Source: Acidobacteriota bacterium (lineage in GTDB: Bacteria; Acidobacteriota; UBA4820; DSQY01). From it: a stretch of 5,821 nucleotides of DNA. The notes beneath the pieces were generated by a model. That model was not told where the DNA came from and did not search any database. It worked only from the letters and a program-made list of their open reading frames with translations. This document shows positions 1 through 4,804 of the stretch, in pieces. Positions within the stretch are counted from its first letter, which is position 1. Each line of letters starts with the position of its first letter. The stretch is from positions 2,529-8,349 of the forward strand of contig JAKAJA010000065.1 in assembly GCA_021814085.1 (NCBI GenBank). The letters are read 5' to 3'. The position numbers and the translations under genes are program-made.

Positions 1-811
1 GCACGTCCACCTGCGCCGCCGTCCCCGTCAGGACGCCGATAACGGAGATGGTGCCCCCGAGGGCCACGCAGCCCAGGGACGCGGCCAGCGTGCCGGCGCC
101 TCCCACCTCGACGATGTGGTCGGCCCCCTGGCCGTCCGTGAAATCCTTCACCGCCTTCGCCCAGTCGGGGCTGGCCTTGTAGTTCACGGTCAGGTCGGCG
201 CCCAGCTGCCGGGCGCGCCCCAGCTTCTCGTCGCTCGAGGAGGTCACGACGACCCTGGCGCCGCAGAGCTTGGCGAACTGCAGGGCGAAGATGGAGACCC
301 CGCCCGTGCCCTGAACCACGACCGTATCGCCCGGTTTGCACCGGCCCTTTGCGAGGAGGGCGTTCCAGGCGGTGAGGGCCGCGCACGGGAGGGTGCTGGC
401 CTCTTCGTCGGTGAGGTGCTCCGGGGTCGCCACCATCCCGCCCTCCTCCAGCAGGACGTACTGGGCAAGGGTGCCGTCCAAGGGACCACCGAGGGTAGAG
501 GCGCGGGTTTCGGAGTTCGGGTTCCCGGAAGGCCACCGCTGGGAGAAACACCCCGTAACACGGTCGCCTTCCTTCACACGGCTCACCCCTGGCCCCACGG
601 CGGCCACCGTGCCCGCGCCGTCGGAGCAGGGGATCAGGGGCAATGGCTGCTTGGGGTTGTAGAGGCCCTTGATGGTCATGAGGTCACGAAAATTGAAGGA
701 AGCGGCCCCCAGCTTGACGAGCACCTGCCCCGCGCCCGGTTCGGGCGTGGACCGCTCCGCGAGCTTCAGATTGCCAAGACCAAAACCGTCCTGGATCGCA
801 TATGCCTTCAT
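1..811 (-). CDS. Zinc-less medium-chain dehydrogenase/reductase (NAD(P)-dependent alcohol dehydrogenase / quinone reductase type), 3' end outside window
   Basis: The reverse strand reads open from ATG at 811 to the left edge. This gives 270 residues with no stop, against about 335-340 for the family, so roughly the last fifth is missing. The GroES-like N-terminal domain covers about residues 1-130 and the Rossmann domain starts near 150. Seen motifs are SFNFRD at 38-43, EGDRV at 81-85, LPCAALTAWNAL at 141-152, the nucleotide-binding loop GTGGVS at 168-173, and SSSDEK at 191-196 at the end of strand beta-2, where NAD(H)/NADP(H) preference is set. The catalytic zinc cysteine of classical alcohol dehydrogenases is replaced (NFRD at 40-43) and the four-cysteine structural zinc loop is absent. 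This fits the zinc-independent MDR branch, where a hydride is moved between NAD(P)H and a carbonyl, enone or quinone in the cytoplasm. AGGAGG at 817-822, 5 nt upstream, fixes the start. The gene is divergent from the DUF948-like gene. The substrate cannot be inferred. Confidence 0.9.
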   Translation of the reverse strand, partial: MKAYAIQDGFGLGNLKLAERSTPEPGAGQVLVKLGAASFNFRDLMTIKGLYNPKQPLPLIPCSDGAGTVAAVGPGVSRVKEGDRVTGCFSQRWPSGNPNSETRASTLGGPLDGTLAQYVLLEEGGMVATPEHLTDEEASTLPCAALTAWNALLAKGRCKPGDTVVVQGTGGVSIFALQFAKLCGARVVVTSSSDEKLGRARQLGADLTVNYKASPDWAKAVKDFTDGQGADHIVEVGGAGTLAASLGCVALGGTISVIGVLTGTAAQVDV

Positions 812-816
812 GGTGT

Positions 817-822
817 CCTCCT
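817..822 (-). promoter_or_regulatory. Shine-Dalgarno site of the MDR gene
   Basis: AGGAGG on the reverse strand lies 5 nt before the ATG at 811. It is a consensus ribosome binding site and decides the start of the leftward dehydrogenase gene. Confidence 0.85.
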
Positions 823-899
823 CGGTTTCTTTTCCTCAATCAGTTTAGACCCCAACGCTCAGCCACGCCACCGGCCGGTTGACATCTGGCAACGTAACC

Positions 900-928
900 T
901 TGACGGAGCGCGAAATGGTCCGTATATT
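900..928 (+). promoter_or_regulatory. Sigma70-type promoter of the DUF948/YtxH operon
   Basis: TTGACG (900-905) and TATATT (923-928) are separated by exactly 17 nt, so each box has five of six consensus bases at ideal spacing. The predicted transcription start is near 934-936, giving a leader of about 70 nt before the ATG at 1008. The promoter also argues against any start codon upstream of about 935 in this reading frame. It lies in the divergent gap with the leftward dehydrogenase; no equally good promoter was seen for that gene. A perfect TTGACA at 879-884 lacks a matching -10 box at 16-18 nt. Confidence 0.7.
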
Positions 929-1007
929 GAAAACCAGATTGAGATCAAACACCTATCGCGGGGGGACCGACAGGGGTTTGACGCTCCGGGAAAGGTCTGG
1001 GGAGGCG

Positions 1008-1460
1008 ATGCTGACGTTGAGGCTCACCGACATATTGCTCTTGATTCTGACGGGGATGGCGTGCGTGGGCGCCCTCTATGCCATCACCCTCATCAGGGGT
1101 ATGAATTCCATGCTTGCGGACTGGCGAAAGACCTCGGCCAAGTTGGACGAGGTTCTGCCCCACGTCCAGCGTCTGTGCGTCACTGCCGAGGAGGCCATGC
1201 GCTCCGTCAAGGTGCTGGCGGATCAGGGGAACCGGGTGGCGGGCGACGTAGCCGACGTGACGGACCAGCTCAAGGAAGTGGCGCAGCAGGGAATGGCCAG
1301 GATACAGGGGCTCTATAGCGCCTTTGATGCCGTGGCCGTGCTCATGAGCAGCTTCAAGACGGGCCTCGCAGCCGTGCAGGCCCTCAGAGAGAGTGACGAA
1401 GACGTGTCGGACCCAGAGGGTCCATCGGAGGAGACCGACGATGAAGAAAGAGACGTCTAA
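1008..1460 (+). CDS. DUF948-like single-pass membrane protein with acidic C-terminal tail
   Basis: This is a 150-residue protein. One hydrophobic segment at about residues 8-30 is followed by a helical region at about 33-127 rich in Val/Leu/Ala spacing (LDEVLPHVQRL, VADVTDQLKEVAQQG) that looks coiled-coil or amphipathic. The tail at 128-150 holds 13 Asp/Glu in 23 residues and one Arg. An N-terminal membrane anchor, long helix and YtxH neighbour are typical of DUF948-type proteins; the assignment rests on this pattern and not on a catalytic motif. The frame is open upstream to a TTG at 879, but the promoter at 900-928 places transcription downstream of it. I therefore chose ATG 1008, although GGAGG at 1001-1005 is only 2 nt away, which is tight. 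The 3' end overlaps the YtxH gene by 20 nt, implying translational coupling. Molecular function is unknown. Confidence 0.8.
   Translation: MLTLRLTDILLLILTGMACVGALYAITLIRGMNSMLADWRKTSAKLDEVLPHVQRLCVTAEEAMRSVKVLADQGNRVAGDVADVTDQLKEVAQQGMARIQGLYSAFDAVAVLMSSFKTGLAAVQALRESDEDVSDPEGPSEETDDEERDV
1427..1433 (+). promoter_or_regulatory. Shine-Dalgarno site of the YtxH gene, inside the upstream gene
   Basis: GGAGGAG lies 7 nt before the ATG at 1441 and within the codons of the acidic tail of the DUF948-like protein, where it contributes the Glu-Glu pair. It supports the YtxH start at 1441 over an upstream in-frame ATG at 1393. Confidence 0.8.
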
Positions 1461-1704
1461 TGTGATGGTGGCCTTCCTTGTTGGCGCGGTTGCGGGCAGT
1501 GTCGCGGCCTTGCTCCTGGCGCCCGCCTCTGGCGCGGATACCCGCAAGAAACTCGCAGACGGGCTCCGGAAGGCGAAGGACAAGGCGCTTGACGGGTTCG
1601 AGAGCGCCAAGGACTTCGCCGGCACGCACAAGGAGGCCATCAAGGAGGCCTACCAGGAAGGCAAAGACGCTTACCAGCGCTCCCTGAAGAAGGGCGAAGC
1701 GTAG
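1441..1704 (+). CDS. YtxH domain-containing small membrane protein
   Basis: This is an 87-residue protein. Residues 9-27 form a Gly/Ala-rich hydrophobic segment, followed by the YtxH signature LLLAPASGADTRKKL at 24-38 (family pattern: gly/ala-rich membrane helix, then L-L-x-A-P-x-S-G-x-x-T-R). The rest, 36-87, is a charged, lysine-rich amphipathic helix. Start ATG 1441 is chosen because of the strong GGAGGAG at 1427-1433 and because the family begins just before the membrane segment. It overlaps the upstream gene by 20 nt and is followed by an intrinsic terminator, so the two genes form a closed two-gene operon. Family knowledge: YtxH-domain proteins are small, envelope-associated and often stress-induced in Firmicutes and others; no enzymatic activity is established. 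The basic body contrasts with the acidic tail of the partner, so an interaction is possible, but that is inference. Confidence 0.88.
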   Translation: MKKETSNVMVAFLVGAVAGSVAALLLAPASGADTRKKLADGLRKAKDKALDGFESAKDFAGTHKEAIKEAYQEGKDAYQRSLKKGEA

Positions 1705-1733
1705 GGCGCGTTTGCTCCAGTGAACCGGGAAAG

Positions 1734-1765
1734 AGGGCGGGCTTGAAGGCCCGCCCTTTTCCTTT
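1734..1765 (+). terminator. Rho-independent terminator after the DUF948/YtxH operon
   Basis: GGGCGGGC (1735-1742) pairs perfectly with GCCCGCCC (1749-1756) across a 6-nt loop (TTGAAG). A1734-T1757 can extend the stem. The run TTTTCCTTT follows at 1757-1765. The hairpin sits 30 nt after the YtxH stop codon. Confidence 0.88.
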
Positions 1766-1782
1766 GCCAAACGATGGAAGCC

Positions 1783-1831
1783 TGAGCCGTGAGCCGAGAG
1801 CAATGAGGGGTGAGCGGCCATCGGTGAGAAA
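1783..1831 (+). repeat. Degenerate heptanucleotide tandem repeat, consensus TGAGCSG
   Basis: Seven consecutive 7-nt units keep a strict register: TGAGCCG (1783), TGAGCCG (1790), AGAGCAA (1797), TGAGGGG (1804), TGAGCGG (1811), CCATCGG (1818), TGAGAAA (1825). Five of the seven begin with TGAG and two are identical. The array lies between the YtxH operon terminator and the transporter gene and is not in a supported coding frame. It resembles the degenerate short tandem heptad repeats seen between genes in some bacteria. Its function is unknown. Confidence 0.55.
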
Positions 1832-1915
1832 TAGACCTCATCACCGGCTCCTTGTTTGAACATACCCCCGCGAAGAGTTACCGTGTCGTGGGCGCGGTGA
1901 GCGCCTGGAGAAACC

Positions 1916-3217
1916 ATGCAACAAGCCGGCCCGTTGACTCAAAAGCGCATCTACGGGTTCTGGTGGCCCTTGGCCATGACCTGGGTCATGATGTCGCTGG
2001 AGGGTCCCTTCATCGCGGCGGTCATCGCCCGCCTTCCAGATCCCAAGTTCAACCTTGCCGCCTACGGCGTCGCCTTCGCCTTCGCCATGCTCCTGGAGTC
2101 GCCCATCATCCTCATCATGAGCGCCTCCACGGCCCTCGTTCACGACCGCCTCTCCCTGCACAAGCTCCGGCGCTTCACCTACGCCCTCAACCTGGGGATT
2201 ACGTTGGCCATGGGTTTCCTGGTCTTCACGCCCGCCTTCGGGTGGCTCATGGAGGGCCTCATCGGCCTCCCCCACGAGGTGGCCGCCCTGACGCACGACG
2301 CGGCAATCATCCTCCTGCCTTGGCCGGCGGCCATCGGCTACCGGCGGTTCTATCAGGGGATTCTCATCCGCGGCGGCCTCACGAGGCGCGTGGCTTACGG
2401 TACGGTAGTGCGGCTCTCCTCCATGGCGACGGTCGCCCTCGTCGCCGCCTTTACGCCGGGTGTGGTGGGCGCCGTTGCAGGGGCCTCGGCCCTCTCCGCC
2501 GGGGTCGTCATGGAAGCCATCGCCAGCCGGATCATGGCCCTGGGCGCCGTCCGAAAGCTACTGGAGACGCCACCCCTTCCAGGCACGCGCGCGGAATCCA
2601 TGACCTACGGTTTCATATGGAAGTTCTACTACCCGCTGGCCCTGACCTCCATCCTGACCCTCGGGGTGAACCCCGTAGTGACCTTCTTTCTGGGTCAGAG
2701 CCGGCTGGCGCTGGAGTCCCTGGCTGCCATGCCCGTGGTGAACTCCCTCGTCTTCCTGTTCGGCAGCGTGGGCTTCGCCTTCCAGGAGGTGGGCATCGCC
2801 CTCGTCGGTGCCCGGCGCGAGGGCTACCTGCCCCTCAGGCGCTTCGCCGCCATCATGGCGGTGTCGGCCTCTGGAGGCCTGGCCATCGTCGCCTTTACGC
2901 CTCTGCTGGGGTTATGGCTGGAGGATGTCTCCGGGCTCACCCACGAGCTGGCGGCGGTGGCTGCGGTGCCCATCCGAATACTTTCCATCATGCCGGCCTT
3001 GGCCGTCATCATCTCGTTTCAGCGCGCGGTCCTCGTGGCGGCTAAGGAGACGGTGCCCATCACACTGGCCACGGTCATTGAAGTGACGGGCATCGTAGCG
3101 GGCCTCGAACTGGGCATCCGGGGCCTCTACCTCGTGGGTGCCACAGCCGCGGGATGCGCCTTCCTCTTGGGCCGAATTGCCGCCATCCTCTTCCTCCTCA
3201 GGAAGGCGCGCACATAA
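1916..3217 (+). CDS. Polytopic membrane transporter, MOP superfamily (MATE/ANKH-like)
   Basis: This is a 433-residue, very hydrophobic protein with about 12 predicted membrane segments and short charged loops (e.g. DRLSLHKLRR at 77-86, RKLLETPPLPGTRAES at 213-228). The two halves are clearly related at an offset of about 222 residues. FWWPLAMTWVMMSLEGPF at 15-32 matches FYYPLALTSILTLGVNPV at 237-254. FTPAFGWLMEGLIGLPHEVA at 104-123 matches FTPLLGLWLEDVSGLTHELA at 327-346. This twofold repeat of six helices is the hallmark of the MOP exporter fold (MATE, MVF, ANK families). From memory, W-P-L-A at the start of each half and VPIRILSIMPA at 351-361 resemble animal ANKH, which exports ATP/pyrophosphate and citrate. 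The substrate here is unknown. GGAG at 1907-1910, 5 nt before ATG 1916, supports the start. The gene appears monocistronic, after the YtxH terminator and convergent with slyD. An ordinary MATE-type drug/cation antiporter is the main alternative. Confidence 0.85.
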   Translation: MQQAGPLTQKRIYGFWWPLAMTWVMMSLEGPFIAAVIARLPDPKFNLAAYGVAFAFAMLLESPIILIMSASTALVHDRLSLHKLRRFTYALNLGITLAMGFLVFTPAFGWLMEGLIGLPHEVAALTHDAAIILLPWPAAIGYRRFYQGILIRGGLTRRVAYGTVVRLSSMATVALVAAFTPGVVGAVAGASALSAGVVMEAIASRIMALGAVRKLLETPPLPGTRAESMTYGFIWKFYYPLALTSILTLGVNPVVTFFLGQSRLALESLAAMPVVNSLVFLFGSVGFAFQEVGIALVGARREGYLPLRRFAAIMAVSASGGLAIVAFTPLLGLWLEDVSGLTHELAAVAAVPIRILSIMPALAVIISFQRAVLVAAKETVPITLATVIEVTGIVAGLELGIRGLYLVGATAAGCAFLLGRIAAILFLLRKART

Positions 3218-3245
3218 GAAACCCGGCGGGCCCGAGGGCCCGCCG
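3217..3245 (-). terminator. Intrinsic terminator between convergent transporter gene and slyD
   Basis: CGGCGGGCCC (3224-3233) and GGGCCCGCCG (3236-3245) are perfect 10-nt inverted arms around GA. In practice about 9 pairs form with a 4-nt loop. On the reverse strand the hairpin is followed by GGTTTCTTA, a short T-rich tail, so it best fits termination of slyD, whose stop is 33 nt upstream. On the forward strand it begins 7 nt after the transporter stop but lacks a T-run. It may act in both directions, less efficiently for the transporter. Confidence 0.75.
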
Positions 3246-3278
3246 CGTGGTGGTGTCAAGTTGTAGGAAAAGAAAAGC

Positions 3279-3770
3279 TCAGTGGTGGTGGCCGTCGTCG
3301 CCGTGCACGTGCCCGTGGGATAGTTCCGTTGGGGAGGCGGGGCGGACGGACAGGACGGTCACGTCGAAGGTCAGGGTCTTGCCGGCCAGCGGGTGATTGC
3401 CGTCGAGCTTGATCCCCTCGTCGTCCACGCCGATCACCTGGTACTCGTAGGTCTCTCCCTCCTCGTCGCTGGCCTCGAGCATCTGGCCCACCTCGACCTC
3501 GAACTCGAAGGTGCTCTTGGGCTCCGTAAATATGAGCTCGGGGTCGGATTCGCCGTACCCATCGGCGGGGGGGATGACCACGTGCCCCTTGTGGCCTTCG
3601 GGCTTGCCCTCCAGCGCCTTCTCCAGTCCTGGGATAATCTGGCCGTGGCCGTAGAGGAAGACAAGCGGTTCGCCCCCATCGCTCGTGTCGATGAGATTGC
3701 CCTGATCATCCGTGAGGCGGTATTCGATTGAAACGACGTGGTCCGGTCCGACGATGGCCGGTTCTGTCAT
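3279..3770 (-). CDS. slyD: SlyD-like FKBP-type peptidyl-prolyl cis-trans isomerase
   Basis: This 163-residue cytoplasmic protein catalyses prolyl cis-trans isomerisation and acts as a folding chaperone. SlyD also supplies or buffers Ni2+ for hydrogenase and urease maturation in enterobacteria. The split FKBP domain covers about residues 8-69 and 123-145: GHGQIIPGLEKALEG at 41-55, ADGYGE at 69-74, DGNHPLAGKTLTFDV at 123-137. The insert-in-flap chaperone domain lies between, about 75-122. The C-terminus is a short His-rich tail, HGHVHGDDGHHH at 152-163, with six histidines and no cysteine. It is far shorter than the metal-binding tail of E. coli SlyD, so metal capacity is probably smaller. GGGAGG at 3777-3782, 6 nt before ATG 3770, fixes the start. 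It is divergent from rsmA and convergent with the transporter. No hydrogenase or urease gene lies nearby. Confidence 0.95.
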   Translation of the reverse strand: MTEPAIVGPDHVVSIEYRLTDDQGNLIDTSDGGEPLVFLYGHGQIIPGLEKALEGKPEGHKGHVVIPPADGYGESDPELIFTEPKSTFEFEVEVGQMLEASDEEGETYEYQVIGVDDEGIKLDGNHPLAGKTLTFDVTVLSVRPASPTELSHGHVHGDDGHHH

Positions 3771-3776
3771 GAGGGT

Positions 3777-3782
3777 CCTCCC
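3777..3782 (-). promoter_or_regulatory. Shine-Dalgarno site of slyD
   Basis: GGGAGG on the reverse strand, 6 nt upstream of the ATG at 3770, is a strong ribosome binding site. The divergently transcribed rsmA has no comparable site. Confidence 0.85.
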
Positions 3783-3796
3783 GGGGGGGAGCAGCG

Positions 3797-3810
3797 GTTT
3801 TGTGCGCCGG
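3797..3810 (+). repeat. Copy 1 of an exact 14-bp direct repeat flanking rsmA
   Basis: GTTTTGTGCGCCGG here recurs exactly at 4727-4740, 930 bp away and in the same orientation. This copy is in the slyD leader region. The match does not extend on either side. Confidence 0.6.
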
Positions 3811-3870
3811 ACGGGCCCAGTGCCACGGCCGGCTCCTGAACGGTACTACGGAACGGGCCAAAAGTCACGG

Positions 3871-3896
3871 GATGGAAGCCGGGAATCCCGTCCATC
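3871..3896. promoter_or_regulatory. Inverted repeat in the slyD/rsmA divergent gap (possible operator or leader hairpin)
   Basis: GATGGA (3871-3876) is the exact reverse complement of TCCATC (3891-3896). Inside lies CGGG-AAT-CCCG (3880-3890), with a 3-nt AGC bulge on the left. It sits about 30 nt upstream of the TATAAT at 3926, a typical position for a regulator of rsmA. Read leftward it would lie in the slyD leader or promoter zone. No protein is implied by the sequence alone. Confidence 0.35.
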
Positions 3897-3925
3897 GGGG
3901 CTGCCTGCGAGCGGGCGGCACGGTC

Positions 3926-3931
3926 TATAAT
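3926..3931 (+). promoter_or_regulatory. Perfect -10 box (TATAAT) directly upstream of rsmA
   Basis: TATAAT ends 7 nt before the ATG at 3939, so the expected transcription start would fall on or next to the start codon. No recognisable -35 hexamer lies 16-18 nt upstream (GCCTGC at 3903-3908 at 17 nt), and there is no TGn extension. The box overlaps the alternative ATG at 3930. Confidence 0.5.
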
Positions 3932-3938
3932 GGCGGCC

Positions 3939-4727
3939 ATGCGAGCCAAGAGGTCGTTGGGACAAAACTTCCTCGTTTCCGAAACGGCCATCGGGCGCAT
4001 CCTTGAAGTATGCCGCTTCATGGCCGCGGAGGCCGGAGGGGTTGTGGAGGTGGGGCCAGGACAGGGCGCACTGACGGCGGGCGTCGCCGGGCTAGGCAAG
4101 CCATTGTGGCTGGTGGAGATGGACGAAGATCTCGCCCGCGAGCTGGAGGCGAGGTTTCCCGAGGCCCAGGTCACGGTGGCCGATGCCAGGACCTTCGACT
4201 GGTGTTCCCTGGGCCGCGTATCGGGCCACCACCCCTGGCTCATGGTGGGCAATCTCCCCTACAACGCGGGGACGGACATCCTACACGGCGCCCTTTTCCG
4301 GCGGGACTCTTTTAGCGGAGCGGTGGTGATGCTGCAGCGGGAAGTAGCGGAGAAGTTCTGTGCCGGTGCGGGGGAGGAGCGCTACGGCCCCCTCGGCGCA
4401 TGGGCCGATCCGTGGTGGGAGCGCAGCCTCCTCTTCACCGTTCCGCCCGGGGCATTCCGGCCCCAGCCGAAGGTGACGAGCGCCGTCTGCGCGTTCCGGG
4501 CCAGGGCCACGCCGGGCCTTCCCTCCAGCACCATGTTCCCCTTCTGGGAGTTCCTCCAGCGCTGCTTCCGCCACCGGAGGAAAACCCTCTTATCCAACCT
4601 CCTCCAGGGACCCGGTGACCGAGAGAGCTGGTCCGAGCGCATGGAGGCCGTTGGACTGGAGCCCATGCTGCGTCCAGCCCAGATCGCTCCAGAGCAGTAT
4701 GCCGTTCTGTTCTCGGAGTCTCCATAG
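3939..4727 (+). CDS. rsmA: 16S rRNA (adenine1518-N6/adenine1519-N6)-dimethyltransferase RsmA (KsgA)
   Basis: The enzyme uses S-adenosylmethionine to dimethylate two adjacent adenines in the 3'-terminal hairpin of 16S rRNA, a late step of 30S assembly. The 262-residue length is usual. Residue numbers are from ATG 3939. Seen motifs: SLGQNFL at 6-12; SAM-binding motif I VVEVGPGQGALT at 35-46; acidic residue for ribose binding in LVEMDEDL at 58-65; ADA at 81-83; catalytic motif IV NLPY at 105-108; LQREVAEKF at 132-140; FRPQPKVTSAV at 173-183; and FRHRRKTLLSNLL at 210-222 in the C-terminal RNA-binding region. All key residues are present, so it should be active. Loss of this enzyme classically gives kasugamycin resistance. 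ATG 3930 is an in-frame alternative adding 3 residues, but it overlaps TATAAT. Neither start has a Shine-Dalgarno site. The gene is divergent from slyD and convergent with the EamA transporter. Confidence 0.95.
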   Translation: MRAKRSLGQNFLVSETAIGRILEVCRFMAAEAGGVVEVGPGQGALTAGVAGLGKPLWLVEMDEDLARELEARFPEAQVTVADARTFDWCSLGRVSGHHPWLMVGNLPYNAGTDILHGALFRRDSFSGAVVMLQREVAEKFCAGAGEERYGPLGAWADPWWERSLLFTVPPGAFRPQPKVTSAVCAFRARATPGLPSSTMFPFWEFLQRCFRHRRKTLLSNLLQGPGDRESWSERMEAVGLEPMLRPAQIAPEQYAVLFSESP

Positions 4728-4740
4728 TTTTGTGCGCCGG
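4727..4740 (+). repeat. Copy 2 of the exact 14-bp direct repeat flanking rsmA
   Basis: This is identical to 3797-3810. It begins on the last base of the rsmA stop codon and lies in the short convergent gap with the EamA transporter gene. No strong intrinsic terminator is visible in that 77-nt gap (4728-4804) on either strand. Confidence 0.6.
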
Positions 4741-4804
4741 GTTCCTCCCTATCCCCCAGCTCGGCGGGGCAAGATGAAAACCGGAAAACCCTAGGGCAAA
4801 CGAA

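Noticed and set aside
879..884. Perfect TTGACA as a promoter -35 box
   Set aside because: The sequence 16-18 nt downstream has no -10-like hexamer. The TTGACG at 900 pairs far better with TATATT at 923.
116..1318. Forward-strand 400-codon open frame
   Set aside because: It is antisense to the well-supported MDR gene and then runs across the promoter region and the DUF948-like gene. Its composition is the Gly/Arg/His-rich type seen in shadow frames of high-GC genes.
945..1643. Reverse-strand 232-codon open frame opposite the DUF948/YtxH genes
   Set aside because: It is antisense to two genes that have a promoter, ribosome binding site and terminator on the forward strand, and no recognisable domain was seen in it.
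1850..1900. Promoter for the transporter gene (TTGAAC near 1857)
   Set aside because: The hexamer at 17-nt spacing is a poor -10 match (TACCGT), which is too weak to annotate.
1852..3045. Forward-strand 397-codon open frame overlapping the transporter
   Set aside because: It is a shadow of the transporter in another frame. It is rich in Pro/Arg/His/Gly with no membrane pattern or motif, while the transporter frame shows repeated hydrophobic helices and a ribosome binding site.
4728..4804. Terminator in the convergent rsmA/EamA gap
   Set aside because: Only weak 4-6 bp pairings (e.g. CCCC/GGGG around 4753-4768, a CCCTAGGG palindrome near 4790) without a proper stem plus T-run were seen.
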